64,000 bases of DNA, taken from contig NZ_SGWY01000001.1 in assembly GCF_004216665.1 (NCBI RefSeq), forward strand, positions 1 to 64,000, read 5' to 3'. Both the position numbers and the translations under genes were made by a program. Source of the DNA: Agromyces ramosus (GTDB lineage: Bacteria > Actinomycetota > Actinomycetes > Actinomycetales > Microbacteriaceae). The notes beneath the pieces are model-generated. The model was given only the letters and a program-made list of their open reading frames with translations. It made no database searches and had not been told where the DNA came from. Shown here one piece after another: positions 38,350 through 46,892 of this stretch; position 1 is the stretch's first letter, and each line of letters opens with the position of its first letter.

Positions 38350-39932
38350 CCGTCCGCGTGCTCGACGAGGCGCACGCACTCCTCGACGCCGCCGCCGCGG
38401 AGTACCACGACGACGCCGAAGCGCTGCGACAGCTCCACGAGCACTCCGCCCGCCTCGGCGAACCGCTGCGCGTGGCCATCGCCGGAATGGTGAAGGCCGG
38501 CAAGTCGACCCTCCTGAACGCGATCATCGGCGAGGAGATCGCCCCGACCGACGCCGGCGAGTGCACGAAGGTCATCACCTGGTACCGCCATGGGGCGACC
38601 CCGCGCATCACCATGCACCTCCGGGCGGGCGGCGCCCGATCCCTGCCCGTCCGTCGCGACGACGGCCAGCTGGTCATCGACCTCGGTGCCACCCCCGCCG
38701 ACGACGTCGAGCGGATCGACGTGGAGTGGCCGTCGAAGCGCCTCGAGGACGTGACGCTGATCGACACGCCGGGCATCGCATCGCTGTCCGCGGACGTCTC
38801 GGCGCGGTCGGCGGCCTTCCTGACGCCGGTGGAGTCGCCGTCGGAGGCGGACGCGATCATCTACCTGATGCGCCACCTGCATTCGACGGACCTCGGATTC
38901 CTCTCGGCCTTCCACGACACGTCGGTGGGCCGGTCCGCCACCGTCAACGCCATGGCCGTGCTCTCGCGCGCCGACGAGATCGGCGCCGGACGCATCGACG
39001 CCCTCCTCTCCGCACGCACCATCGCCGAGCGCTACCGCACCGACGGCGCGCTCCGGTCGCTCGCGCTCGATGTCGTGCCCATCGCCGGCCTCGTGGCGCA
39101 GTCGGCGCGCACACTGCGCCAGCACGAGTTCGACGCCCTCCGGCAGGTCGCGCGACTGGGGCGCGACGCCCGCGAACGGCTGCTGGTCTCCGTCGACCGG
39201 TTCGTGCGGGCGGACGCCGGCATCGACGTGTCCGCCGAGGATCGCATGGGCCTGCTCGACCGCTTCGGGATGTTCGGCATCCGCATGTCCGCCGTCGCGA
39301 TCCGGTCCGGATACGACGACTCGACCGACCTCGCCGATGAGCTGTACCGCCGGAGCGGCATGGAGGACCTGCTGCGCCTCGTCTCCGATCAGTTCAGGTC
39401 GCGAGCGGACGCGTTGAAGGCCCGAACGGCCCTCACCGCGCTCAGCACCCTCGTCGAGCGCCGTCCCACGACGAACTCCCGGGAACTCGCGGGCGCGGTC
39501 GAGCGGCTGGAGGCGAACGCGCACGAGCTGCGGGAACTCAGCCTCCTCGCGGCGGCGCGCACCACGGGCCTCGGCCTGCCGCCCGAGGAATCCGCCGAGG
39601 CGGAGCGCCTCATCGGGGGTGCCGGGACGTCGGCGCCCCGACGCCTCGGCCTTCCCGACGACGCCCCGCCCGACGAGGTGCGGCACGAGGCATCCGTGGC
39701 CTTGCAGCGATGGCGCTCGATGGCGGGGAGCCCGCTGCTCGACCGCGGCGCCGTCGAAGCCTGCCAGGCGGTGATCCGCTCGTGCGAGGCCCTCGTGGTG
39801 GGCGTCGCGCCGGCCTCAGTCGAACGCCGCCAGCTGCGCCTCGTCCTTCATCCGGAACCACCGGTGGGCGGGCGCGACCAGGCACAGGACCCATCCGACC
39901 ACGGCGAGCGCGAGGCCGGCCAGGAGCAGTAG
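38346..39932 (+). CDS. iniC: Dynamin-like GTPase, IniC-like
   Basis: 528-aa GTPase paired with IniA. G1 is GMVKAGKS (residues 47-54), a conserved TxxxT switch-like segment ECTKVITWY follows, G3 is DTPGIAS (about 140), G4 LSRADEIG (about 205). No long hydrophobic paddle is visible, unlike IniA, so a heteromeric complex in which IniA contacts membrane is plausible. The GTG at 38346 overlaps the iniA stop (GTGA). Its last 117 nt lie antisense to the convergent membrane-protein gene, and the last 38 residues are low-complexity and probably not conserved. Confidence 0.85.
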   Translation: MTVRVLDEAHALLDAAAAEYHDDAEALRQLHEHSARLGEPLRVAIAGMVKAGKSTLLNAIIGEEIAPTDAGECTKVITWYRHGATPRITMHLRAGGARSLPVRRDDGQLVIDLGATPADDVERIDVEWPSKRLEDVTLIDTPGIASLSADVSARSAAFLTPVESPSEADAIIYLMRHLHSTDLGFLSAFHDTSVGRSATVNAMAVLSRADEIGAGRIDALLSARTIAERYRTDGALRSLALDVVPIAGLVAQSARTLRQHEFDALRQVARLGRDARERLLVSVDRFVRADAGIDVSAEDRMGLLDRFGMFGIRMSAVAIRSGYDDSTDLADELYRRSGMEDLLRLVSDQFRSRADALKARTALTALSTLVERRPTTNSRELAGAVERLEANAHELRELSLLAAARTTGLGLPPEESAEAERLIGGAGTSAPRRLGLPDDAPPDEVRHEASVALQRWRSMAGSPLLDRGAVEACQAVIRSCEALVVGVAPASVERRQLRLVLHPEPPVGGRDQAQDPSDHGEREAGQEQ

Positions 39933-40466
39933 CTCCACGAGCGCGCCCCAGTCGCCGACCGTGATGAACGCCGACGCCACGAGCACCACGCCCGTCTGGA
40001 GCACCAGCACGGGCAGTTGCACCCATCGGGCACCGCCACGCCGATTCATCACGAAGGCGAGCAGGACCGCCTCGATCGTGATGACGAGCCCGAGCCCGGC
40101 GATGCTCACCCAGTACACGAGATCGACGAGCGCGGACACGTCGTCCTCGGAGTACCCGGGCGCGAGGCGCCCGATCGTCTCGGTGAGCTCGGTGATCAGC
40201 GTGTCCCGCGAGATGAAGGCGATGAACACGGCCGCGCCGCCGAGCACGAAGCTGAGGATCCAGAGCGTGCGCGCGACCGTGACCACCCTGGGCACCGGAA
40301 TCCTGCGGAGCACGGGAGGCCTGGTGTCGTCGGACATGACCGGGCGAGGCGGCGGCGGCGGACCGTCGTCGTCGTCGCGGGGCGGCGCGAGCGGCATCCG
40401 CTCGGCCCGTGCCGACCCCCGCTCATCGGCGTCGTCGACCGGCGGCTGCGTCTCACGATCCCCCAT
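39816..40466 (-). CDS. Four-helix membrane protein, unknown function
   Basis: 216 aa. A 50-residue acidic, Pro-rich cytosolic N-terminus (with a PPPPPRP run) precedes four hydrophobic helices, starting near VTVARTLWILSFVLGG, VSIAGLGLVITIEAVLL, VQLPVLVLQTGVVLVA and LVELLLLAGLALAVVG. I do not recognise a family. ATG 40466 is 7 nt after a TATATT hexamer (40479-40474), again a leaderless arrangement; the TTG further up would lie next to that hexamer. Its 3' end overlaps the iniC 3' end by 117 nt on the opposite strand, so the two transcripts are complementary there. Confidence 0.75.
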   Translation of the reverse strand: MGDRETQPPVDDADERGSARAERMPLAPPRDDDDGPPPPPRPVMSDDTRPPVLRRIPVPRVVTVARTLWILSFVLGGAAVFIAFISRDTLITELTETIGRLAPGYSEDDVSALVDLVYWVSIAGLGLVITIEAVLLAFVMNRRGGARWVQLPVLVLQTGVVLVASAFITVGDWGALVELLLLAGLALAVVGWVLCLVAPAHRWFRMKDEAQLAAFD

Positions 40467-40473
40467 ACCCAGC

Positions 40474-40479
40474 AATATA
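40474..40479 (-). promoter_or_regulatory. -10 hexamer of the four-helix membrane protein gene
   Basis: TATATT on the minus strand, 7 nt before the ATG at 40466. Confidence 0.45.
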
Positions 40480-40554
40480 CGACAGGGGTCGATCGGGGCA
40501 TGGTCGCAGCGGATGCCGCGTCCGGGCGAGTCGGCGACGCGGCCACGCGCCCGC

Positions 40555-41388
40555 TCAGGTCGAGACGAGCCGCACCGTCAGCGAATCGACGAGCGTCGCG
40601 ATCGCGTCATCCGCCGCCCATCGAGCGGCCAGCCGCTGGAGCACCGCGTCGAGCTCCGTGCGCGTGAGGCCGGCCACCAGCCTGAGCCGCACCACGAGCT
40701 CGGGCCCGGCGAGTCGGGCGTCGGGATCGCCGGCCTCGAGGTCGACGCCGAGCACGGCGAGCTCGGTGCCGATCGAGCGTTCGAACGCCTCGCGCACGTC
40801 GGGCGAATCGAACGGCGGATGCCACAGCAGCGATTGCGCCACCGCCCACACCGCCGGCCGACGCAGCACGAACTCGCCGTCTGAGCCGGGGTCGAGCACG
40901 ACGAGGTCGGTGCCGTCGTCGGCGGCCGCGAGGGCGACCCGCACGCCGTCGGCCGGCACCGGCCGGGCAGCCGGATTCCACTGCGCCATGGCGTCGACGG
41001 ACGCGAACACGGGCAGCACCCGCCGCCCGTCGGGCCCCTCGACCGTGACGATCGAGAGTTCCTGGCTCTTGTCCACGGACAGGCCGTGCGCGCCGACCTC
41101 GGCCCCCCCGTCGCCGAGCTCCGCGAGGAGCGGGATCAGCACGCGCGAGCGACCGAACTCGGCGACCACGTCGCCCTGCCCGCCGTCGCCCGCGCGGAAC
41201 CGTCGGATGGCGGCGGCGAGCGCCTCCGGCGCACGCCCGTCGTCGGCGGCGTGCGGGTTCGCGTCGAACGAGCGGCCCGCCCACGGGACGCCTGCCGAGT
41301 CCGCCCCGGCGTGCGCGCGAGCCGCGTCGGCCGGGTCGGCGACCTCGGGGTCGCCCGCTGCGCCGACCGGGTCAGTAGCCGGCGACAT
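40555..41388 (-). CDS. SseB-family protein
   Basis: 277-aa soluble protein. The central part ([14 protein letters not shown] to [16 protein letters not shown]) and the following [24 protein letters not shown] resemble the SseB N-terminal domain found in many actinobacterial proteins encoded next to priA. The C-terminal about 90 residues may match the SseB C-terminal domain. Molecular function is unknown. Its ATG (41388) lies inside the priA end, a 17-nt overlap, so it is translated with priA. Confidence 0.75.
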   Translation of the reverse strand: MSPATDPVGAAGDPEVADPADAARAHAGADSAGVPWAGRSFDANPHAADDGRAPEALAAAIRRFRAGDGGQGDVVAEFGRSRVLIPLLAELGDGGAEVGAHGLSVDKSQELSIVTVEGPDGRRVLPVFASVDAMAQWNPAARPVPADGVRVALAAADDGTDLVVLDPGSDGEFVLRRPAVWAVAQSLLWHPPFDSPDVREAFERSIGTELAVLGVDLEAGDPDARLAGPELVVRLRLVAGLTRTELDAVLQRLAARWAADDAIATLVDSLTVRLVST

Positions 41389-42118
41389 CCAGGGCCTCGG
41401 CCAGCGTGAAGGCGCCGGCGTAGAGCGCCTTGCCGACGATCGTGCCCTCGAGGCCCAGCGGTACGAGCTCGCGGAGTGCGGCGATGTCGTCGAGGCTCGA
41501 GATGCCGCCCGATGCCACGACCGGGCGGTGCGTGCGATCCATGACCTGGCGGAGCAGGTCGACGTTCGGGCCCTGGAGCGTGCCGTCCTTGGTGACGTCG
41601 GTGACCACGTAGCGCGCCGCGCCGGCCTCCTCGAGGCGGTCCATGACCTGCCAGAGGTCGCCACCGTCCTTCGTCCAGCCACGGGCCGCGAGGGTCGTGC
41701 CGCGCACGTCGAGTCCGACGGCGATGGCCTCCCCGTACTGCGCGATGACGGATGCCGCCCACTCGGGATTCTCGAGGGCAGCCGTACCGAGGTTGATGCG
41801 CTTCGCACCGATCTCGAGCGCGTGCTCCAGCGACGCGTCGTCGCGGATGCCCCCGGAGAGCTCGACGTTGACGCCGCGCACCTGCCGGATGACCTTCTTC
41901 AGGATGCCCGCGTTGGAACCGCGACCGAACGCCGCGTCGAGGTCGACGAGGTGGATCCACTCGGCGCCCTGGTCGGCCCAGTCGGCGGCGGCATCGACCG
42001 GGTCGCCGTAGTTCGTCTCCGTGCCGGCCTCGCCCTTCGTCAGGCGGACGGCCTTGCCGCCCGCGACGTCGACTGCGGGAAGCAGCACGAGACGGGGGGT
42101 CTTGTTGAACTCACTCAT
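41372..42118 (-). CDS. priA: Phosphoribosyl isomerase A (HisA/TrpF-type)
   Basis: 248-aa (beta/alpha)8 isomerase. [18 protein letters not shown] holds the N-terminal catalytic Asp, [15 protein letters not shown] the second catalytic Asp, and the phosphate sites are ELSGGIRDD and [11 protein letters not shown]. Actinobacterial PriA acts both in histidine synthesis (ProFAR isomerase) and in tryptophan synthesis (PRA isomerase); bifunctionality here is inferred from lineage. The start [10 protein letters not shown] at 42118 has GAGGACAGTG before it. It lies 98 nt downstream of hisH, a gap with a small hairpin. Confidence 0.93.
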   Translation of the reverse strand: MSEFNKTPRLVLLPAVDVAGGKAVRLTKGEAGTETNYGDPVDAAADWADQGAEWIHLVDLDAAFGRGSNAGILKKVIRQVRGVNVELSGGIRDDASLEHALEIGAKRINLGTAALENPEWAASVIAQYGEAIAVGLDVRGTTLAARGWTKDGGDLWQVMDRLEEAGAARYVVTDVTKDGTLQGPNVDLLRQVMDRTHRPVVASGGISSLDDIAALRELVPLGLEGTIVGKALYAGAFTLAEALDVAGY

Positions 42119-42216
42119 CACTGTCCTCGTATCGGTGGCTGTGAGACACCACAGCGGCACAGTCACAGCATCCTAGTCGCGCGCGCCGACCACGCACTGC
42201 GCATGACGCCGTTCGT

Positions 42217-42855
42217 TCAGTCGAGCGAGCCCAGCCAGTTGGCGAGCAGGCGGATGCCGGCGTCCGACGACTTCTCGGGATGGAACTGCGTCGCCGACAG
42301 CGGTCCGTTCTCGACGGCGGCCAGGAACGGGGCGCCGTGCTCCGCCCAGGTCAGCTTCGGCCGCGGGAACGGAGGCATCACGTCGAGGAGCCACTCCTGC
42401 GCCGCGAACGAGTGCACGAAGTAGAAGCGCTCGTCCTCGATGCCGTCGAACAGCACCGAGCCCTCGTCGGGGCGCACGGTGTTCCAGCCCATGTGGGGCA
42501 GCACCTCGGCCGGCAGCTCCGTGACCACGCCCGGCCACTCGCCGAGGCCCTCGGTGTCATCGCCGCGCTCCACACCGCGCTCGAACAGCACCTGCATGCC
42601 CACGCAGATACCGAGCACCGGACGACCGCCGGCGAGCCGGCGATCGATGATCTCGTCGCCGCGGACCGCGCGGAGCTGGTCCATGACGGCCCGGAACGCG
42701 CCGACGCCGGGCACGACGAGCCCGTCGGCCTCCAGGGCCGCCACGCGGTCGGCCGTGACCCGCACGTCGGCGCCCGCGCGTTCCAGCGCCTTCGCCGCGG
42801 AGTGCACGTTGCCCGAGCCGTAGTCGAGCAGCACGACGCGGCGGCGGGCGGTCAC
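42217..42855 (-). CDS. hisH: Imidazole glycerol phosphate synthase, glutaminase subunit
   Basis: 212-aa class I glutamine amidotransferase. The nucleophile Cys is in [13 protein letters not shown] (about residue 88), and the His/Glu pair is in [12 protein letters not shown]. It supplies ammonia to HisF, which is not in this window. The GTG at 42855 overlaps the hisB stop by 4 nt. Confidence 0.96.
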   Translation of the reverse strand: MTARRRVVLLDYGSGNVHSAAKALERAGADVRVTADRVAALEADGLVVPGVGAFRAVMDQLRAVRGDEIIDRRLAGGRPVLGICVGMQVLFERGVERGDDTEGLGEWPGVVTELPAEVLPHMGWNTVRPDEGSVLFDGIEDERFYFVHSFAAQEWLLDVMPPFPRPKLTWAEHGAPFLAAVENGPLSATQFHPEKSSDAGIRLLANWLGSLD

Positions 42856-43466
42856 AGCGCTCCCTTGGTGGAGGGGACGCCGGTGACGAGCGGGTCGTGC
42901 GCCTTCGCCTGGCGGAACGCGCGGGCGAACGCCTTGAACTCGGCCTCGGCGATGTGGTGCGGGTCGCGCCCGCCGAGCACCGTGACGTGCACGGTGAGGC
43001 CGGCGTTGAAGGTGATCGCCTCGAAGACGTGCCGCACCATCGATCCGGTGAAGTGGCCGCCGATGAGGTGGTACTCGAACCCGGCGGGCTCGCCGGAGTG
43101 CACGAGGTAGGGCCGCCCCGAGATGTCGACAACGGCCTGCACGAGCGCCTCGTCGAGCGGCACGAGCGCGTCGCCGTAGCGCGAGATGCCGCGCTTGTCG
43201 CCGAGGGCCTCGCGGATGGCCAGGCCGAGCACGATGCCGACGTCCTCGACCGTGTGGTGCACGTCGATCTCGAGGTCGCCGCGCGCACGCACCGTGAGGT
43301 CGGTGAGCGAGTGCTTCGCGAACGCGGTGAGGAGGTGGTCGTAGAACGGCACCGAGGTCTCGATGTCGCTCACGCCCGACCCGTCGAGGTCCAGCGACAG
43401 GTCGATGCTCGATTCGCTCGTCTCGCGCTGCACGCGAGCGGTGCGGGATGCGCCCGGAGAGGTCAT
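42852..43466 (-). CDS. hisB: Imidazoleglycerol-phosphate dehydratase
   Basis: 204-aa Mn-dependent dehydratase of histidine synthesis (monofunctional type). The metal-binding repeats are [27 protein letters not shown] and [14 protein letters not shown]. It starts 9 nt after hisC. Confidence 0.96.
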   Translation of the reverse strand: MTSPGASRTARVQRETSESSIDLSLDLDGSGVSDIETSVPFYDHLLTAFAKHSLTDLTVRARGDLEIDVHHTVEDVGIVLGLAIREALGDKRGISRYGDALVPLDEALVQAVVDISGRPYLVHSGEPAGFEYHLIGGHFTGSMVRHVFEAITFNAGLTVHVTVLGGRDPHHIAEAEFKAFARAFRQAKAHDPLVTGVPSTKGAL

Positions 43467-43475
43467 GCCGCCATC

Positions 43476-44621
43476 CTATTCGGGGGTCGCGGGCTCGCTC
43501 GTCGCGTCCACCCGGCCCGGAGCGGTCGCCGGGGACGCCATCGATGCCGGCGCGAACACGGCGATCGCCTCGAGGAACGCGCTCGTCTCGGCCTCGGTGC
43601 CGGCGGTCACCCTGAGGCATCCGGGAAGGCCGATCTCGCGGATCAGGATGCCGCGGTCGAGCAGCGCCTCGAACACCGCATGGGGGTCGTCGACGCCGCC
43701 GAACAGCACGAAGTTCGCGCCGCTGCGGTACGGACGGAAGCCGAGCCGGGCGAGCTCGGACGCGATCCGGTCGCGCTGGGCGCGGATCTCGTCGACCATC
43801 GCGAGCATCTCGTCGGAGTGGGCGAGCGCCCCGAGCGCCGCCGCCTGGGTCAGCGCCGACAGGTGGTACGGCAGTCGCACGAGCCGCAGGGCGTCGATGG
43901 CGGCGGGATCGGCCGCCAGGTAGCCGACGCGCGCGCCCGCGAACGCGAATGCCTTGCTCATGGTGCGCGACACGAGCAGTCGGGGCCGGCCGTCGAGGAG
44001 TGTGAGCGCACTGGGCGTGCCCGGGTCGGCGAACTCGACGTACGCCTCGTCGACCACCACGATGCCCCGAGCCGCATCAGACACGGCGGTGATGGTCTCG
44101 AGCGACAGCGGGGTGCCGGTGGGGTTGTTCGGTGCGCAGAGCAGGACGATGTCGGGATCGTGCTCCCGCACCGCGGCGGCGGCGGTCTCCGGAGTCAGTT
44201 CGAAGTCGCGATCGCGCCCGGCGGTGATCCACTGGGTGCCGGTGCCCGAGGCGAGCAGCCCGTACATCGAGTACGTCGGCGCGAAGCCGAGCACGCTGCG
44301 ACCCGGTCCGCCGAACGCCTGCAGGACGTGCTGCAGCACCTCGTTCGACCCGTTCGCCGCCCAGATCCGGTCGGCGTCCAGCCCGTGGCCCAGGTATGCG
44401 GCGAGGGCGCGGCGCAGCTGGGTGAACTCGCGGTCGGGGTATCGGTTCAGGCTGAGGATCGCGGCGGCGACCCGGGCCACGATGTCGTGCGCCACGTCCT
44501 CGGGGATCGGATGCGTGTTCTCGTTGACGTTGAGGGCGACCGGGACGGACTTCTGCGGTGCCCCGTATGGCGTGCGGCCGCGCAGGTCGTCGCGGATGGG
44601 CAGGTCGTCGAGGCTCGTCAC
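43476..44621 (-). CDS. hisC: Histidinol-phosphate aminotransferase
   Basis: 381-aa class I/II PLP aminotransferase. NENTHPIP near the N-terminus, [36 protein letters not shown] and the PLP lysine in [16 protein letters not shown] are intact. The C-terminal 25 residues are an Ala/Pro-rich tail. First gene of this his cluster: the GTG at 44621 lies 6 nt after a TAGCAT hexamer, so its transcript is probably leaderless. hisD, often the gene before hisC in actinobacteria, is not here. Confidence 0.95.
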   Translation of the reverse strand: MTSLDDLPIRDDLRGRTPYGAPQKSVPVALNVNENTHPIPEDVAHDIVARVAAAILSLNRYPDREFTQLRRALAAYLGHGLDADRIWAANGSNEVLQHVLQAFGGPGRSVLGFAPTYSMYGLLASGTGTQWITAGRDRDFELTPETAAAAVREHDPDIVLLCAPNNPTGTPLSLETITAVSDAARGIVVVDEAYVEFADPGTPSALTLLDGRPRLLVSRTMSKAFAFAGARVGYLAADPAAIDALRLVRLPYHLSALTQAAALGALAHSDEMLAMVDEIRAQRDRIASELARLGFRPYRSGANFVLFGGVDDPHAVFEALLDRGILIREIGLPGCLRVTAGTEAETSAFLEAIAVFAPASMASPATAPGRVDATSEPATPE

Positions 44622-44627
44622 CCGTCC

Positions 44628-44633
44628 ATGCTA
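44628..44633 (-). promoter_or_regulatory. -10 hexamer of hisC (leaderless type)
   Basis: TAGCAT on the minus strand, 6 nt before the GTG at 44621. Confidence 0.4.
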
Positions 44634-44667
44634 GCCACGCAGTGGTGCCGAACCTCGTGGCCGGATG

Positions 44668-45051
44668 TCACGGAACGACCGGAAGCGCGAGGCGCTGCCC
44701 GGGCTCGACGACCGCGTCGGCGAGGCCGTTCAGGCGGATGATCTCGTCGACGAGCACGCGCGGGTCGCCATCGGGGGCGATGGACTCCGCGATCGCCCAG
44801 AGGGAGTCGCCCTGCCCGATCGTGACGTACTCGAATGAGGTGGCGGGCAGCACGGATCCGCCGTCGGCGGCGGCACCGCCCGAGCCGAGCACGGCGACGA
44901 GCGCCCACACGACGAGCGGGAGCGCGGCGAGCGACGTGAACACGACTCGGCCGCGGCGGGTCAGCCTGAGCCGCGTGGCCGGCTCGGGCACCTCGCTCGA
45001 TCGCGGGCGCACCGGAGTGCTGAATCGGGTCGATACGATTGCTGCGCTCAT
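44668..45051 (-). CDS. LysM membrane protein, SOS cell-division inhibitor-like
   Basis: 127 aa. A basic N-terminal cytosolic part (about 1-33), one TM helix (VVFTSLAALPLVVWALVAVL, about 34-54), and a C-terminal LysM domain (YVTIGQGDSLWAIAESIAPDGDP to the end) predicted to bind peptidoglycan outside. Divergent position to lexA and this architecture match the SOS-induced division inhibitors YneA, DivS and ChiZ. An operator-like palindrome lies between its -35 and -10 boxes, so repression by LexA is expected. A perfect AGGAGGTG (45063-45056) precedes the ATG. The inhibitor role is by analogy. Confidence 0.85.
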   Translation of the reverse strand: MSAAIVSTRFSTPVRPRSSEVPEPATRLRLTRRGRVVFTSLAALPLVVWALVAVLGSGGAAADGGSVLPATSFEYVTIGQGDSLWAIAESIAPDGDPRVLVDEIIRLNGLADAVVEPGQRLALPVVP

Positions 45052-45070
45052 CTCACACCTCCTGGATGAG

Positions 45071-45106
45071 TCGCATCCGGCCCTCGGCCGGGAGGGCCGG
45101 ATGCGA
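45071..45106 (-). promoter_or_regulatory. Leader hairpin of the LysM gene
   Basis: A perfect 15-bp stem (45071-45085 with 45092-45106) and 6-nt loop lie between the predicted transcript start (about 45112) and the ribosome site. It may stabilise the mRNA or attenuate transcription. Confidence 0.6.
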
Positions 45107-45118
45107 AGCTCTGTTCCG

Positions 45119-45147
45119 AATATATCTTCGAATGTTCGAACCTGCAA
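45119..45147 (-). promoter_or_regulatory. Promoter of the LysM gene with embedded LexA-operator candidate
   Basis: -35 TTGCAG (45147-45142), 17-nt spacer, -10 TATATT (45124-45119). The spacer holds the perfect palindrome TTCGAATGTTCGAA (45127-45140), built from LexA-like half sites. It departs from the CGAAC-N4-GTTCG arrangement, so binding needs testing. Confidence 0.6.
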
Positions 45148-45189
45148 GCAACCTAGCACCCGTTTCGTGCCGCGAATTCCGCGACACAC

Positions 45190-45244
45190 TCGAACGAATG
45201 TTTGCCGCCCCGACATCTGCCGGATACAGTTTCGAATGTCCGAC
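45190..45244 (+). promoter_or_regulatory. lexA promoter with two LexA-box candidates
   Basis: -35 TTGCCG (45202-45207), 17-nt spacer, -10 TACAGT (45225-45230). TCGAACGAATGTTTGC (45190-45205) matches TCGAAC-N4-GTTCGA at 10 of 12 positions and covers the -35. TTCGAATGTCCGAC (45231-45244) lies at the expected transcript start. This layout fits autorepression by LexA. Confidence 0.6.
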
Positions 45245-45303
45245 GACAGTCGATCAGACACCACCGACATCCGGTCGCGAGGCCGCAACGAGGGGCGGAG
45301 ACG

Positions 45304-45993
45304 TTGAGCACCGACATCGGAGGCGTGCGCGAGACCGGCAGGGAACGCCGTCGCAAGAGCCTGAGCGCGAAGCAGGTCGCGATCCTCGAGGTCATCCAGC
45401 ACTCGGTGTCCAGCCGCGGATACCCGCCGAGCATGCGCGAGATCGGCGACGCGGTCGGGCTGTCGTCGCTGTCGAGCGTCACCCACCAGCTGAACCAGCT
45501 CGAGCTCGCGGGCTACCTGCGCCGCGACCCCAACCGCCCGCGCGCCCTCGAGGTGCTCATCGAGCTCCCCGGGAGCGGCGACCGGGCGCCGTCGGCCGGC
45601 GAGCCGATCCCGGTGGGCGACGCCGCCATGGTGCCGCTCGTCGGCCGCATCGCCGCCGGCATCCCGATCACCGCCGAGCAGCAGATCGACGAGGTCTTCC
45701 CGCTCCCCCGTCAGCTCGTCGGCAAGGGCGAGCTCTTCATCCTCAAGGTCGTCGGCGACTCGATGATCGACGCGGCGATCTGCGACGGCGACTGGGTCGT
45801 CGTGCGCTCGCAGCGCACGGCCGAGAACGGCGAGATCGTCGCGGCGATGCTCGACGGCGAGGCAACGGTGAAGGTCTTCCGTCAGCGCGACGGGCACACC
45901 TGGCTGCTGCCCCGCAACACCGCATTCGAGCCGATCCTCGGCGACCATGCCGAGGTGCTCGGCAAGGTCGTCGCCGTGCTCCGGGCGGTCTGA
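45304..45993 (+). CDS. lexA: LexA repressor
   Basis: 229-aa SOS repressor and self-cleaving protease. An N-terminal winged helix-turn-helix ([17 protein letters not shown] to [22 protein letters not shown]), the Ala-Gly cleavage bond in [10 protein letters not shown], the catalytic Ser in [11 protein letters not shown] and the Lys in [13 protein letters not shown] are intact. I chose the TTG at 45304, preceded by GGGGCGGAG, because it gives the usual short N-terminus; a GTG at 45325 has its purine tract too close, and the ATG at 45202 would overlap the promoter and operator. Confidence 0.96.
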   Translation: MSTDIGGVRETGRERRRKSLSAKQVAILEVIQHSVSSRGYPPSMREIGDAVGLSSLSSVTHQLNQLELAGYLRRDPNRPRALEVLIELPGSGDRAPSAGEPIPVGDAAMVPLVGRIAAGIPITAEQQIDEVFPLPRQLVGKGELFILKVVGDSMIDAAICDGDWVVVRSQRTAENGEIVAAMLDGEATVKVFRQRDGHTWLLPRNTAFEPILGDHAEVLGKVVAVLRAV

Positions 45994-46021
45994 GGCCGAG
46001 CTCCCCGAGCACGTCGCGAGC

Positions 46022-46771
46022 TCAGGCGGCGGCGAGTGCCGGCGCCGGCGGCGCCACGGCGCGGAGCCACCCCACCACCGTGTCCATGAAGCCGACGTGG
46101 TCGTCGCGGAACACCGTGTGACCGGTGCCCTCGACCGTCGCGACGGTCATGCCCTGATGGCGCATCTGCGCGGCCACGCGCTCGGTGATCAGCAGGCTCT
46201 TCTCGGCCAGCACCACGAGGCTCGGGGCGACGAGCCGCATCGGCGGCACCAGCGGCGTCGTGTCGAGGAAGCCGAGGATCGTGCGCTTGTCCCAGTCGCG
46301 GAGCGTCGCGAGCTCGATGTCCACGTCCACGGCGCTCCACTTGGGGTTCATCCGCACGAGCGCCGAACGCCGGGGTCGCGGCGCGATCGCGAAGAAGGCC
46401 TTGTAGGCCCAGCCCTTGATCCCCGACGGGAACGAGAAGGCCGGGTCGATGTAGATCGCCGCGCGCGGGGCGAGCCGGTCGGCGACGAGGCTCGCCACGA
46501 GGCCGCCGAGCGAGTGGCCCATCACGACGTCGAGCGGCCCATCGAGGAGCGGCTCGAGCGTCTCCACCACGTCGTTCGCCCAGGCCTTCGGCGAATAGCT
46601 CCGGGCACGGGGGCTGCGCCCGTGCCCCGCGAGGTCGACCGCCAGCACCCGGTAGTCGTGCTGCTCGAGCTCCGCCGTGACCCGGTGCCACGCGCGTGAA
46701 TCCGACATGATGCCGTGGATGAGCACCGCGGTCTTCGTGCCGCTGCCGGATTCGTGAACCGCGAGTCGCAT
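46022..46771 (-). CDS. Alpha/beta-hydrolase
   Basis: 249-aa cytosolic hydrolase. The oxyanion motif LIHGIMSDSRAWHRV is near residue 20, nucleophile Ser in VVMGHSLGGLVASL (about 93), and the His in TVEGTGHTVFRDDH near the end. Family and substrate are not otherwise identifiable (esterase or epoxide hydrolase-like). It converges with lexA and follows the metE terminator. ATG 46771 lies 7 nt after a TACGGT hexamer, a leaderless arrangement; the longer frame upstream is not supported. Confidence 0.88.
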   Translation of the reverse strand: MRLAVHESGSGTKTAVLIHGIMSDSRAWHRVTAELEQHDYRVLAVDLAGHGRSPRARSYSPKAWANDVVETLEPLLDGPLDVVMGHSLGGLVASLVADRLAPRAAIYIDPAFSFPSGIKGWAYKAFFAIAPRPRRSALVRMNPKWSAVDVDIELATLRDWDKRTILGFLDTTPLVPPMRLVAPSLVVLAEKSLLITERVAAQMRHQGMTVATVEGTGHTVFRDDHVGFMDTVVGWLRAVAPPAPALAAA

Positions 46772-46778
46772 GGGGTCG

Positions 46779-46784
46779 ACCGTA
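46779..46784 (-). promoter_or_regulatory. -10 hexamer of the alpha/beta-hydrolase gene
   Basis: TACGGT on the minus strand, 7 nt before the ATG at 46771. Confidence 0.35.
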
Positions 46785-46850
46785 TCCGGTTCGCCTGAGC
46801 ACCGACCCGGCGGTACATGGCAATCCGCCGTGGATTCCCGGGCACGGCAC

Positions 46851-46882
46851 GGGCGGATGCCGCGAGGACGCGACATCCGCCC
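46851..46882 (-). terminator. Terminator of metFE
   Basis: Stem of 9 bp plus 4 bp separated by one mismatch (46851-46864 with 46869-46882), 4-nt loop, 10 nt past the metE stop. No U-tract follows. Confidence 0.65.
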
Positions 46883-46892
46883 GTACGTCCGC

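Noticed and set aside
45127-45140. Calling TTCGAATGTTCGAA a canonical LexA box
   Set aside because: It lacks CGAAC on the left half; it is a palindrome of related half sites. I list it as a candidate because of its position in the promoter spacer.
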